32,750 nt of DNA from Nostocaceae cyanobacterium (GCA_030065825.1 JASJCY010000046.1:1-32750); one strand, 5' to 3'. Positions 1 through 8,411 are shown, counted from the stretch's first letter. Notes: generated from the sequence alone by a model not told the origin. Made by a program: numbers and translations.

Positions 1-1
1 C

Positions 2-121
2 AATCTTAGACTTTCTGATGAAGAATTGCGAACTCTTAAAGAGTATGCAGCCAATAAGCAGATATCTCCGGCAGAAGTGCTACGGGACTGCATCAAGGAA
101 CTTCAAAAAAAGCCGTCCTAG
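2..121 (+). CDS. Ribbon-helix-helix type protein, C-terminal fragment
   Basis: The reading frame enters from the left edge and ends at TAG 119-121, giving 39 residues. They read LRLSDEEL followed by a short helix, ISPAEVLRDC and a basic tail. This strand-helix-helix pattern, with a hydrophobic strand and a second helix after a polar turn, is typical of CopG/Arc-like RHH DNA-binding proteins, often antitoxins or plasmid/IS regulators. The N-terminus and any partner gene lie outside the window, so a toxin-antitoxin role cannot be judged. The RHH assignment rests on the pattern alone. Confidence 0.5.
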   Translation, partial: NLRLSDEELRTLKEYAANKQISPAEVLRDCIKELQKKPS

Positions 122-284
122 AAGGACTGGGTTTCAGACCCCGATTTTTGGTGATTGATCGCATTAATTTTGATGGTAAAAATAATAACTTATGGGTCAT
201 GCATCCTTGCCTGACTACTACTGCACAGGCAGGATGCCTATGCCACAACCCCTAAAAATTAATAGGACAAAGCATTAGTAGTCC

Positions 285-374
285 ACCACATTAGTTACGA
301 GGGGTCACAGATCCCCGACTTCTTTAAGAAGTCGGGGATCGCTCACACCCGCGACTTGTCAAAATTAATGTGGT
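285..374. repeat. Palindromic MITE-like element
   Basis: The ends ACCACATTAGTT (285-296) and AATTAATGTGGT (363-374) are inverted repeats with one mismatch. Inside lies a perfect palindrome at 310-340: two 15-base arms separated by one T, with arm sequence GATCCCCGACTTCTT. As RNA it would form a very stable hairpin. Such palindromes are dispersed between genes in filamentous cyanobacteria. No gene is visible here. Confidence 0.6.
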
Positions 375-378
375 TGAG

Positions 379-515
379 TATTAGTAGTCCACCACACCAA
401 CTTTGCGGGGTAAAGGCAGAGAGGGGGAAGAGGGGGAAGAGGGGGGAGAGGGGAGAGAAAAAACTTTGTTTTTTCCTTATTAACCCCGCATAGTTTACTT
501 GGTGGAGTACTAGTA
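379..515. repeat. MITE-like repeat with 33-bp imperfect terminal inverted repeats and purine-rich centre (copy A)
   Basis: Arms 379-411 and 483-515 are inverted copies that differ at about eight of 33 positions. Both contain a TAnTAGTAnTCCACCA block and end inward with TGCGGGGT. The centre starts TAAAGGCAGAGAGG and runs into G/A-rich repeats. Related, more decayed copies occur at about 7292-7372 and 11206-11277. A 17-base copy of the left tip also occurs at 274-290, so elements are nested or adjacent. Nothing suggests a coding function. Confidence 0.6.
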
Positions 516-544
516 TAAACCTAATGAGAAATGACCAATGACAA

Positions 545-1558
545 ATGACTAATCAAATTCAAATCGCTGTCATCGGAATTGGGCGTTGGGGTGTGAATTT
601 GCTGCGAAATTTTTTAACACAGCCCCAAGCCAGGGTAGTAGCAGTTGTAGACAAAAATCCAGAACGATTGGCAAATGTTAAACAGCAATTTAACTTAGAT
701 GAAAATGTATTATTAACAACTGACTGGCAAACTGTGAAACAATTGACACAGTTAACAGCAGTAGTAGTTGCTACTCCTGCATCCAGTCATTACTCTTTAA
801 TTAAAGATGCTCTCAAGCAGGGATACCATGTTTTAGCGGAAAAACCTTTGACTTTAGATTCGGGAGAATGTCAGGAACTTTGTCAGCTAGCAGAGCATGA
901 AAATAGACTGTTGATGGTTGACCATACCTATTTATTTCACCCAGCGGTGGAACGGGGACAAGCTGTAGTCAAAGCTGGGAAGTTAGGGGATTTGCGCTAT
1001 GGCTATGCCAGCCGTACAAATTTAGGTCCGGTAAGGCAAGATGTGGATGCTCTGTGGGACTTAGCCATTCATGATATCGCCATATTTAATCACTGGTTGG
1101 GTGAGATACCAGTCAGCGTGCAAGCAACGGGTAGGATGTGGTTGCAAGAAGGACTTGCTGATTTGATATGGGTAACCTTAACCTATCCCAGTGGTTTTCA
1201 AGCATATATTCACCTGTGCTGGTTGAATCCAGATAAACAGCGACGCTTGGTAGTGGCAGGAAGCCGTGGGAGTTTGATTTTTGATGAAATGTTACCTGAT
1301 GCCCCTTTAAGCCTCCTTCACGGCGAACTTGAACGGCAAGGAACTCACTTTATACCCATTAATCATCAGCGGGAAATATTAGAGATAGAAACCGCAGAAC
1401 CATTGCAGCGGGTTTGCGATCGCTTCCTTAACTGCGTTATTCACAATACTCCCCCGGTAGTTTCATCGGGTTGGGTAGGTATGGAGTTAGTGGAAATTTT
1501 GGCTGCACTCACAGCATCTATGCAAGCAGAAGGTAAACCGATTAGAGTTCTTAGGTGA
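545..1558 (+). CDS. Gfo/Idh/MocA family NAD(P)-dependent oxidoreductase
   Basis: A 337-residue protein of normal family length. The N-terminal Rossmann fold begins at residues 7-16 with GIGRWG. The EKP motif lies at 99-101, and the catalytic-region Asp-His pair falls in WDLAIHD (171-177). The C-terminal half is the usual sheet domain. It resembles the WbpB-like protein at 21303, which shares the G-WG-NL-RNF start and the EKP, H-D and QATG blocks, so it may act on a UDP-linked uronate or another sugar. It stands alone here. The start ATG follows a low-complexity run of repeated ATGACnAATGAC-like units and has no Shine-Dalgarno sequence, so the N-terminus is likely rather than certain. The substrate is unknown. 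Confidence 0.85.
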   Translation: MTNQIQIAVIGIGRWGVNLLRNFLTQPQARVVAVVDKNPERLANVKQQFNLDENVLLTTDWQTVKQLTQLTAVVVATPASSHYSLIKDALKQGYHVLAEKPLTLDSGECQELCQLAEHENRLLMVDHTYLFHPAVERGQAVVKAGKLGDLRYGYASRTNLGPVRQDVDALWDLAIHDIAIFNHWLGEIPVSVQATGRMWLQEGLADLIWVTLTYPSGFQAYIHLCWLNPDKQRRLVVAGSRGSLIFDEMLPDAPLSLLHGELERQGTHFIPINHQREILEIETAEPLQRVCDRFLNCVIHNTPPVVSSGWVGMELVEILAALTASMQAEGKPIRVLR

Positions 1559-1562
1559 AGTT

Positions 1563-1611
1563 GGGAATAGGGAATAGGGAATAGGGAATAGGGAATAGGG
1601 AATAGGGAATA
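1563..1611. repeat. Heptameric short tandem repeat, GGGAATA x7
   Basis: Seven exact GGGAATA units start four bases after the preceding stop codon, followed by a degenerate GGAAATA. The same unit family reappears at 17960-18028. Heptameric tandem repeats (STRR) are a known feature of heterocystous cyanobacteria. Unit number often varies between strains. Confidence 0.85.
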
Positions 1612-1855
1612 GGAAATACCAATTTCAAAAAATACTACTGCACAGCAATTATCTGAATCTGTTGCCTGTTGCCTTTCCTAAGGGAATAGGGAAACACTAA
1701 TCGCTCTACCATTTACTGTTTGCGGAAATCATAATAAATCTGGCTCCATGTGACACTTATTAAAGTGACAAAGTAACAAATTCGTCCCTTCAAAAGTCTA
1801 TTTAACTTAACAACTTGCACCATTCTCAAGATGAGCCAAAAGTCTCTATGTTCTG

Positions 1856-1878
1856 GTTACCAGCGTGACGCTGGTAAC
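1856..1878. repeat. Perfect hairpin, 10-bp stem and 3-nt loop
   Basis: GTTACCAGCG, loop TGA, CGCTGGTAAC. It lies about 100 bases before the PspC gene and is followed by GAGGTTCTGCCTCCTGG, which looks like a dispersed cyanobacterial intergenic repeat. The surrounding gap (1612-1977) shows no other gene. No T-run follows, so it is not an obvious terminator. Confidence 0.6.
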
Positions 1879-1977
1879 TAGGGGAGTTGAGGTTCTGCCT
1901 CCTGGTTATCGCAACTGGTACAAGTTATTAACCCAAGTTGTAAATTTTATATTCAAATATTAGGGGTAGACTCGATA

Positions 1978-2541
1978 ATGATTCTCTTTTTTTTATTGTT
2001 AGGGGTGGTTGGACCAGCACTAGCTGCCATTCCTGTCCGTCGTTCTGTTACACTTTGGCAACATTGGAGTCTGGTTACAATTTGCATTCTCTTCGGTATT
2101 TCACCATTGCTGCTGACTTTTGGAGGACTCCATTTGGCAGAGTTGTTTGGCTGTCAATCCCTAGTGTTCCAATTTACTTGTCCGCAACAGCCAAGGTTAG
2201 GGACTATTATCTCGTTGATGGTTGTTGCCCACTGGTTTGCAATGTTCACAATCCCCTCCGCATTGGTGGGTACTGTAGCATTGCTGATTACATTAATACA
2301 GCGTTTTAAAAAGTCAGAACATGAGATTTCCCCTAGAACAAGAAGCAGGTTTAACAGAAGTAGACACCATAAGGTAATTGCAGGGGTTTGTGCAGCTATT
2401 GCTCAACGGCTTGGGATTTCACTTCTGGGTGTACGGATTGCAACAGTGGCACTTTCGATTGTTATTACCTACCTTGTAGTGCCGCTTTACTTATTTTTAT
2501 GGTTAGCATTTCTGTTGTCGTGCTACACAAAACTCGACTAA
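1978..2541 (+). CDS. PspC-domain integral membrane protein
   Basis: 187 residues with several hydrophobic segments: about 1-17, 30-55 and 75-107. A basic stretch at about 110-130 precedes a C-terminal PspC domain (about 128-182), recognisable from the HKVIAGVCAAIA start, the LG-x-xLLGVRIA block and the final membrane segment. PspC proteins sense or relay envelope stress in enterobacteria; cyanobacterial relatives are mostly uncharacterised. The N-terminal membrane region fused to PspC is not the canonical short PspC layout. ATG 1978 follows an in-frame stop closely and lacks a clear Shine-Dalgarno. The domain call is firm; the role is not. Confidence 0.75.
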   Translation: MILFFLLLGVVGPALAAIPVRRSVTLWQHWSLVTICILFGISPLLLTFGGLHLAELFGCQSLVFQFTCPQQPRLGTIISLMVVAHWFAMFTIPSALVGTVALLITLIQRFKKSEHEISPRTRSRFNRSRHHKVIAGVCAAIAQRLGISLLGVRIATVALSIVITYLVVPLYLFLWLAFLLSCYTKLD

Positions 2542-2619
2542 ACTTCTGCAAATCTAGTCATGCTCTCCCACAGAGAATACTTAAGGGTTAATAAACGGCT
2601 AGAAACTCCCTCAACAATC

Positions 2620-3615
2620 CTACTTACAATCTTTGGTATTAATCAAAGGATTAGCACAATTGAGTAATTGCTTGAGTGTTTGAGATGCTGTTACTTGCTG
2701 CCGCACATGAGCATCGATAAATAAACTAATAATTTCTGCCATGAAAGCGCGAATAGCATCTTCTGGCTGAGTAGCAGGGAAATCGAGAAAAGGTCTACCA
2801 GTAGTAGGATCAAAGGGGTAGACAATAGAAAAGTGATTAGCTCCTTCTAGCAATACTAGATAGGAGTCTCCTCTTGCGGAGGTAATTCCCTCGTAGAATG
2901 TACGCATAACTGAAGTACTGGCATCCTTAGCGCTGATGCCATAACGAAAATTACTGTTAGCAATCACACCATCACGAGTACCTCCCATGATTAGGATAGG
3001 CAGAGAAGAAGGTAGGGGCAAAATAGTGCCTGGAGGGTATCCCATTTGGATGAATGCAGCGCTATGTACAGCGTAACCGAAGCCTGCTACAACTTGGGGG
3101 AAAAAGCTTTGATCTAGGTTTTCCAATACTACCCTGCCACCAGCAGAATGTCCCCCCAAAATCACTTTTTCTAAGTCCAGCATTCCTGCTAATATTCCTT
3201 CTTGCTGCAAACACTGAAGTTCAGCCAGTATTGCTGGTAGTGCAGTAGTGGTGGGTGCGGTGCCATATTTAGCAGGTGTCCACATAGTTATATCCATCCC
3301 AGGTGTCAGTGCAACGATACCTGGTAAATTTTCCCCCACCCAGTTAAATGTAACTATTACCAGCCCTCGTTCAGCTAGCTTAATTGCTAACCATTGGTAA
3401 ATTTGGGCATCGCAATTCACACCAGAAAAAAAAACTACCACAGGAAAGGGAGCCTGTTGTGAATCTGCGGGCACGATACCCATATCTTTTTCCGAGTAAC
3501 TACCTGACATCTGCCCAGGATAAGTTATTTTAAGGTGAATAGTATTGTAGGGCGATTGGACATTATCGACTTTGACAGCTCGATAGAAAGCGCGAATCAT
3601 TTGATTATTTTGCAT
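2620..3615 (-). CDS. Alpha/beta hydrolase, chlorophyllase / PAF-acetylhydrolase-like
   Basis: 331 residues with an alpha/beta-hydrolase fold. An oxyanion-side strand reads PFPVVVFFSG (57-66). The nucleophile elbow GHSAGG is at 155-160 with Ser157. The acid is probably Asp215 in GGTRDG, and the base His261 in EGANHF, so a complete Ser-Asp-His triad is visible. The VVFFSGVN strand and Gly-rich elbow suggest the chlorophyllase/dienelactone-hydrolase-like superfamily, but the substrate cannot be fixed. No signal peptide is evident. It is convergent with the PspC gene and ends about 45 bases upstream of the first IS element, so it is probably transcribed alone. Confidence 0.75.
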   Translation of the reverse strand: MQNNQMIRAFYRAVKVDNVQSPYNTIHLKITYPGQMSGSYSEKDMGIVPADSQQAPFPVVVFFSGVNCDAQIYQWLAIKLAERGLVIVTFNWVGENLPGIVALTPGMDITMWTPAKYGTAPTTTALPAILAELQCLQQEGILAGMLDLEKVILGGHSAGGRVVLENLDQSFFPQVVAGFGYAVHSAAFIQMGYPPGTILPLPSSLPILIMGGTRDGVIANSNFRYGISAKDASTSVMRTFYEGITSARGDSYLVLLEGANHFSIVYPFDPTTGRPFLDFPATQPEDAIRAFMAEIISLFIDAHVRQQVTASQTLKQLLNCANPLINTKDCK

Positions 3616-3679
3616 TATTCCGATTACATAACCAATCTGTCTGTTTTTTGACCGAAAATAATGGGATACAAGCCCCGTG

Positions 3680-4081
3680 CTAGAAGCACGGCTTTTCTTG
3701 ATTATTAATATACTCTTTTAAAACTTCTAACGGCGCACCACCAACAGAAATAGCGAAATAGCTAGGACTCCACAATGATTGTTTGTGGGGTTTTTTAAAT
3801 CCAGCTTGTCCGTAACGACGACTAGATACTCCTTTTAACGCATTAACTATTTGAGAAACGGATAGTTTAGGCGGGTATTCAATCAGTGAGTGAACGTGAT
3901 TTCCTTCCCCGTTAAACTCTAGTATTTGAAAATCCATCTTTTTTGCAACTTCTACAAAGGTTTTTTCAATTAAATCTAAACTTTTAGCCGTAAATACAGA
4001 CCTACGATATTTAGTTATACAGACCAAGTGAATCTTCAAGTCTGTAACGCTATGCCTTTCTCTCCGGAACTGGGTTGTCAT
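3680..4081 (-). CDS. tnpA: IS200/IS605 TnpA, Y1 HUH single-strand transposase
   Basis: 133 residues, the normal size for TnpA. The metal-binding HUH motif appears as NHVHSLIEY (His-Val-His, about residues 61-69). The nucleophilic Tyr sits in LKEYINNQ near the C-terminus. The SLWSPSYF block before it is typical of the family. It should cut and join single-stranded DNA at the hairpins that bound the element. The frame is intact. The final Phe and stop lie inside the left-end hairpin, a compact arrangement usual for these elements. Confidence 0.9.
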   Translation of the reverse strand: MTTQFRRERHSVTDLKIHLVCITKYRRSVFTAKSLDLIEKTFVEVAKKMDFQILEFNGEGNHVHSLIEYPPKLSVSQIVNALKGVSSRRYGQAGFKKPHKQSLWSPSYFAISVGGAPLEVLKEYINNQEKPCF

Positions 4082-4132
4082 TTATTGCAGACCAATATAT
4101 AATACATATACAGACCAATTATATCATTAGTC

Positions 4133-5344
4133 ATGAAAGCCAGGTATCAATTCCGTTTCTACCCAACAGACCAACAGCAAAAGCTTTTAGCTCAGTTGTT
4201 TGGCTGTGTGCGTGTAGTTTGGAACGACGCACTGGCTATCTGCAAGAAGTCCGAGAAGCTACCAAGTAACAAGGACTTGCAAAAGTTGGTAATTACGCAA
4301 GCTAAAAAGACCGATGAACGTTTATGGTTGTCTGATGTTTCTAATATCCCGTTGCAACAATCTGTTGCTGATTTAGGAGTTGCCTACAAAAACTTTTTTG
4401 ATTCTCTAAAAGGAAAGCGGAAAGGTAAGAAAGTCGGTAGTCCTAAATTCAAGAAAAAGACTAATCAGCAATCAGCGCGATTTAGAATTGGTGGATTCTC
4501 AATTAAAGGAGACGAAGTATACCTAGCCAAAATTGGTAATGTTAAACCTATTTGGTCGAGAGAATTACCGTCTGCACCAAGTTCGGTAACGGTGATTAAG
4601 GATTGTGCTAATCGCTATTTTCTTAGTTTTGTAGTGGAAGTTGAACCAGTTAGTATTGATGCTAAAAACCAAAGCGTCGGTATTGATTTGGGAATTAAAA
4701 CTTTTGCTGTGATGAGTAATGGTGAAAAAGCCGAAAGCCCTGATTATTCAAAACTAGATCGAAAAATACGCAAACTTCAGAAAAAATTAGCACGTCAACT
4801 CAAAGACTCAAAACGTAGGAATATAACTCGGATTAGAATTGCAAAACTGCATAATAAAATTGCGGACACCCGCAAAGATTTTCTACACAAACTATCAACC
4901 AAAATTGTTAACGAAAATCAAGTTATCGTTTTGGAAGATTTGAACATCTCTGGCATGGTTAAAAACCGCAAGCTTGCCAGGTCAATTAGCCTGCAAGGAT
5001 GGAGAGAATTTAGAACTTTTTGCGAAGCTAAATCTGAGAAATTAAATCGAGATTTTCGAGTAATAAACCGATGGGAACCGACTAGTCAAGTTTGTTCTGA
5101 GTGCGGTTATAAATGGGGTAAGCTCGATTTATCAATTCGTTCGGTTCTTTGTTTGAACTGCAATACAGAACACGATAGAGACGAGAACGCAAGTAAAAAT
5201 ATAGAAAAAGTCGGGATAGGGCATTGCCACGACTCTAAACGGACACGGAGACAGTGTAAGACTACTATCGCCAGTGGCGACGCTGCGCGAACGGTAGCGA
5301 CAGTCAGCGATGTGTCAAGAATCACCGCTCCTTTAGGACGGTGA
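4133..5344 (+). CDS. tnpB: TnpB, RNA-guided nuclease of IS element A
   Basis: 403 residues and apparently complete. The N-terminal helix-turn-helix-like region is basic. The RuvC-like triad is visible as Asp185 (VGIDLGIKT), Glu268 (VLEDLN) and Asp350 (HDRDENA). A four-Cys zinc finger uses Cys321, Cys324, Cys340 and Cys343. TnpB proteins are established ancestors of Cas12 and cut DNA using an RNA read from the 3' end of tnpB through the right end. Here that RNA would end in DNA just upstream of the lasso cyclase. The TGA stop lies in the right-end hairpin. The last ~40 residues, after the RuvC domain, are less conserved. Confidence 0.9.
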   Translation: MKARYQFRFYPTDQQQKLLAQLFGCVRVVWNDALAICKKSEKLPSNKDLQKLVITQAKKTDERLWLSDVSNIPLQQSVADLGVAYKNFFDSLKGKRKGKKVGSPKFKKKTNQQSARFRIGGFSIKGDEVYLAKIGNVKPIWSRELPSAPSSVTVIKDCANRYFLSFVVEVEPVSIDAKNQSVGIDLGIKTFAVMSNGEKAESPDYSKLDRKIRKLQKKLARQLKDSKRRNITRIRIAKLHNKIADTRKDFLHKLSTKIVNENQVIVLEDLNISGMVKNRKLARSISLQGWREFRTFCEAKSEKLNRDFRVINRWEPTSQVCSECGYKWGKLDLSIRSVLCLNCNTEHDRDENASKNIEKVGIGHCHDSKRTRRQCKTTIASGDAARTVATVSDVSRITAPLGR

Positions 5345-5379
5345 GTATGTCAAATTATATTGTCGTAAAACAAGTAACT

Positions 5380-7293
5380 ATGAGCGGAATTTTCGGTATT
5401 TACCATCGAGACGGCCGATTTATAAAGCGTGAAAATTTAATTCAGATGTCAAACACCCTAGAACATAGGGGAACTGATGGGTCGGGTTTATGGTGTGATG
5501 GTTCAGTAGGTTTGGGTGATCGGTTACTGTGGTCTACTCCTGAGTCTATATTGGAGCAGCAGCCACTGGTGGAGCAATCGGGGGATTATGTAATTACCGC
5601 CGATACCCGACTCGATAACCGAGAGGAACTGTTTTCACTGCTGAATCTCCAGGAAACATCTAGCACAACTCTATGGGATAGCCAACTAATTCTAGCGGCT
5701 TACAAAAAATGGGGGCAACATTGTCCGCAGTATCTGTTGGGAGACTTTGCTTTTGCCATTTGGGATAGACGAAAGCAGCAATTATTTTGTGCGAGAGATC
5801 ACTTTGGAGTTAAACCTTTTTACTACTTCCGTTCGGCTCGAACTTTCGCCTGGGCTACGGAAATTAAAGCTATCCTCTGCCTACCAGAAGTGTCACCTCG
5901 TCTTAACGAAGTCAAAGTTGCTGACTACTTGATTTCTTTTTTTGAGGACAAAGCAATCACTTTCTATCAAGATATTTTGCGGTTACCCCCAGCCCATTCT
6001 CTGATTGTCAATCCTACTGAGATTCGATTAAATAAATACTGGTTTCTGGATCCCAACAGTGAACTGCGGCTCAAATCAGATCGGGATTATGCGGAAGCTT
6101 TTAGGGAACATTTCTCTACAGCGGTAAACTGCCGTTTGCGGAGTGCCTTCCCCATTGGTTCGCTGTTAAGTGGCGGACTCGATTCCTCTTCCATCACTTG
6201 TATGGCGCGACAACTGTTGACACCAAGAGGTAAAACTCCTCTGAAAACATTTTCAGCCATCTTCGATACAGTCACCCAATGTGACGAACGTAAATTCATC
6301 CAAGCAGTAGTCGCTCAAGGGGGTATTGAGCCTCACTACGTTCCAGCAGACCAGATGAGTCCTTTAAGCGACTTTGAGCAAGTTTTCTGGCATCAGGATG
6401 AAGCCTTTTACGCTCCCAATTTGTTTATGCACTCGGGGTTGTACCGTGCCGCTTGTCAGCAGGGGGTGCGCGTTCTTCTAGATGGTTTTGACGGCGACAC
6501 CACCGTTTCTCATGGGGTGACTTATATGACAGAGTTAGCTCGGCAAGGAAAGTGGTTAGCTTTGACTAGAGAGGTGAGGGGATTCGCCCATAATTATAAT
6601 CGCGACCCAAAAAAAATGCTCTGGAAGTATGTTTGGCCTTATGGACTTGCTCCTATTGTCCCCTCAATTGGTCAGCGGCTGGGCAGAAAATTAACTCGTA
6701 AATTTCAGGAACAAAAACCTCCAACCTTAAAACTCAATCCCGTTTTGGTTCAGCGTCTCGATCTGCAAGAGCGTATTCAACAACTACAACCATACCGCAA
6801 TAGTCCGGCTCAAACAGCTAAAGAAGCTCACTACCGACGCTTGAATTGGGGAGTGATTCCCTTTAGCCTTGAAGTTGTCGATCGCGCTGCTGCTCCTTGG
6901 GGAATTGAACCTCGGTATCCTTTTTTTGATAAGCGACTCGTGGAGTTCTGTCTATCTCTACCACCCCAGCAAAAAATCTCTCGTGGTTGGACTCGCATGG
7001 TGATGCGCCGAGGGATGAACGAAATTTTGCCTCCAGAAGTGCAATGGCGTGGTGGTAAATCCGATCTGAGTCCTAACTTTCATCACGGACTGCGAACCTT
7101 TGAACGAGAACGCTTTGATAACTTAATACAAGAAGAAATAGATCTACTCGAACCTTATATAGATATAGTTCTGTTGCGGGAAACTTACCAGCGATTTGCA
7201 GCGGGAGAAACCATGTCCGATAGCGATGTTATGTCCATCTGGAAACCACTTACTTTATTGATCTGGTTAAAGCATACGGGATTGGTTCCCTAG
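5380..7293 (+). CDS. Lasso-peptide cyclase, asparagine-synthetase B-like (macrolactam synthetase, C protein)
   Basis: 637 residues from ATG 5380. The N-terminal Ntn-hydrolase-like domain begins MSGIFGIYHRDG: Ser2 stands where glutamine-dependent AsnB enzymes have the catalytic Cys, so it should not hydrolyse glutamine. The C-terminal ATP-pyrophosphatase domain has SGGLDSSS at 264-271, the adenylating motif used by lasso cyclases to activate the ring Asp/Glu. A lasso precursor lies 1.1 kb downstream. An in-frame GTG at 5341 would add 13 residues, but those bases are IS-derived and overlap the tnpB stop, so ATG 5380 is preferred. No Shine-Dalgarno is visible. The insertion ending about 26 bases upstream has probably replaced the native 5' flank. 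True asparagine synthetase is unlikely. Confidence 0.82.
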   Translation: MSGIFGIYHRDGRFIKRENLIQMSNTLEHRGTDGSGLWCDGSVGLGDRLLWSTPESILEQQPLVEQSGDYVITADTRLDNREELFSLLNLQETSSTTLWDSQLILAAYKKWGQHCPQYLLGDFAFAIWDRRKQQLFCARDHFGVKPFYYFRSARTFAWATEIKAILCLPEVSPRLNEVKVADYLISFFEDKAITFYQDILRLPPAHSLIVNPTEIRLNKYWFLDPNSELRLKSDRDYAEAFREHFSTAVNCRLRSAFPIGSLLSGGLDSSSITCMARQLLTPRGKTPLKTFSAIFDTVTQCDERKFIQAVVAQGGIEPHYVPADQMSPLSDFEQVFWHQDEAFYAPNLFMHSGLYRAACQQGVRVLLDGFDGDTTVSHGVTYMTELARQGKWLALTREVRGFAHNYNRDPKKMLWKYVWPYGLAPIVPSIGQRLGRKLTRKFQEQKPPTLKLNPVLVQRLDLQERIQQLQPYRNSPAQTAKEAHYRRLNWGVIPFSLEVVDRAAAPWGIEPRYPFFDKRLVEFCLSLPPQQKISRGWTRMVMRRGMNEILPPEVQWRGGKSDLSPNFHHGLRTFERERFDNLIQEEIDLLEPYIDIVLLRETYQRFAAGETMSDSDVMSIWKPLTLLIWLKHTGLVP

Positions 7294-7372
7294 TAGTTTG
7301 GTAAGTCAACTTTGCCCTTGTAAAGGCAGAGAGGGGGAAGAGGGGGGAGTGTTAGAACTTTATTCACCCCGC
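7292..7372. repeat. Degenerate copy B of the MITE-like purine-rich repeat
   Basis: It begins in the cyclase stop codon with CTAGTAGT, then CAACTTTG and TAAAGGCAGAGAGGGGGAAG (7321-7340), and ends with GTGTTAGAACTTTATT and CACCCCGC. The order matches copy A at 379-515, although the terminal arms have decayed. The block GGAGTGTTAGAACTTT is shared with copy C at 11206-11277, so the precursor and RTX gene lie between two direct copies. Confidence 0.6.
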
Positions 7373-7923
7373 AGGCGTTCCCTTTTTAGCTGAAACAGCA
7401 AGAAGCCTCTCCTCATATCTTGCACCTGCACCCTAGAAGGGTGAGGAACCATACAAACAAAGCCCCGAAGTTTGGCGGGACCCAAACCGACACCCTACCC
7501 TACGGGAAAGCCTACGGCTAACGGGTACTCGCTCCGCGAGAAGCAAGCTACGCCACTTTGGCGGGACCCAAACCGACACCGCCAAGTGGACTCACCGCCA
7601 ACTTCTCTCTGCCTACGCAGGCTATAAACCCTTATTTTTCCAATGAGATGAATTGCCAGTGTAGGTACGTCACTGATGCTCCTGACTCGAGTTGCCCAAA
7701 GATCCTTGAACTTTACAATCACTTAGAGGGCACTGCATCAAGGACAATCTCCTGAGCCACTTTTCCATTGTTCAAGAGCTTAAAAAACTGTGGTGCTTAT
7801 TCCGCATAACTTATAGCTTTTCTTAGCCCCTTCCCCTCTCCGCAAGTTCGGAGAGGGGTGTCCGCAGGACGGGGTGAGGTTTCGAGTGTATTGGACTCAA
7901 CTGAAAAGCGCTATAGTAAATCA
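7373..7923. repeat. Repeat-rich non-coding stretch between cyclase and precursor
   Basis: No convincing gene is present. A 24-base direct repeat starting TTTGGCGGGACCC occurs at 7471-7494 and 7557-7580. Between the copies is a CTACGG/GCTCCGCGAG palindromic stretch of a type dispersed in cyanobacteria. At about 7811-7915 lies a MITE-like unit with ends TATAGCTTTTC and GAAAAGCGCTATA around a perfect hairpin at 7833-7858 (10-bp stem CCCCTCTCCG, 6-nt loop). Short ORFs across it are not gene-like. The gap may mark lost or rearranged cluster genes. Confidence 0.55.
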
Positions 7924-8411
7924 TAAATTAGTCTTCAATCAGAACAAAAATTTTGTGTGAAGTCAATATAAAGATTGTTTATTTATGTATTCCCAGCTAA
8001 TTTTATGCTGTATAAATTAGTTAGAGACTTCTGCGTACAATTTCTTGGCTGATGGTTAATTAATAGTTAGTTAACAAATAGCAAGATTTACTCTTGGATA
8101 TTTTTCTTTCTATTTTTTAAGGTGTCAACTCTTAGCTACATCGCAGATTGGTAGTCCTCTAGAAGTAATGATGCGAGTTTATGTAATCCTCTCTTTACAA
8201 GGAGAAGGAAAGCAAAAATCATCACTTGTTTAGCGCTACCTGCAAATTAAGCATCTATTACATAAGCATTTATTACAAAAGTACCGAGTTATCAGGATAA
8301 GTAATCGGACAGAAATATTTACACATGAGCTTCTTTCCTAGACAAAGGTTTCAGGCTGAATTTTGTGTAATTAATTTTGTCTTACCACTTCTTTTTTCAG
8401 ATTAATTTAGC
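7924..8411 (+). other. AT-rich upstream region / long leader of the precursor gene
   Basis: About 490 bases without a supportable gene and much more AT-rich than the repeats before it. It probably contains the precursor promoter, but no convincing -35/-10 pair can be named. A 15-base unit, AAGCATCTATTACAT, is followed directly by AAGCATTTATTACAA (8249-8278), an imperfect tandem duplication that could be a regulator site. A short 21-codon ORF at 8168-8233 has no features that support it. Confidence 0.35.

Larger units (their letters stand above)
3658..5353. mobile_element. IS200/IS605-family element A (tnpA and tnpB divergent)
   Basis: The element carries a Y1 tyrosine transposase (minus) and a TnpB (plus) reading away from each other across about 50 bases, as in IS605. 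The left-end hairpin is at 3675-3691 (CCGTGC / GCACGG) and overlaps the tnpA stop. The right-end hairpin is at 5323-5343 (CACCG / CGGTG arms plus an inner TCCT / AGGA stem), followed by AGTATGTCAA. No terminal inverted repeats or target duplication are expected for this family. Exact tips are inferred; the right tip is about 26 bases upstream of the lasso cyclase ATG. Confidence 0.8.

Noticed and set aside
1563-1611. CRISPR array
   Set aside because: Units are seven bases, tandem, with no spacers. The same holds for 17960-18028, 18426-18460 and 19665-19692, and no cas genes are present.
1856-1878. Rho-independent terminator before the PspC gene
   Set aside because: There is no T-run after the stem and the preceding gene ends about 300 bases earlier. 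It looks like a dispersed repeat.
5341-5379. GTG (5341) or ATG (5347) as the start of the lasso cyclase
   Set aside because: Those codons lie in or beside the right end of IS element A and overlap the tnpB stop. The family begins at MSGIFGIY, which is ATG 5380.
5380-7293. True asparagine synthetase
   Set aside because: Residue 2 is Ser instead of the catalytic Cys, and a lasso-type precursor and kinase follow. The intact enzyme is the one at 25034.
7495-7755. Small ORFs on both strands as remnants of B1 or B2
   Set aside because: Neither translation shows PqqD-like or transglutaminase-like residues, and they are built from repeat DNA.
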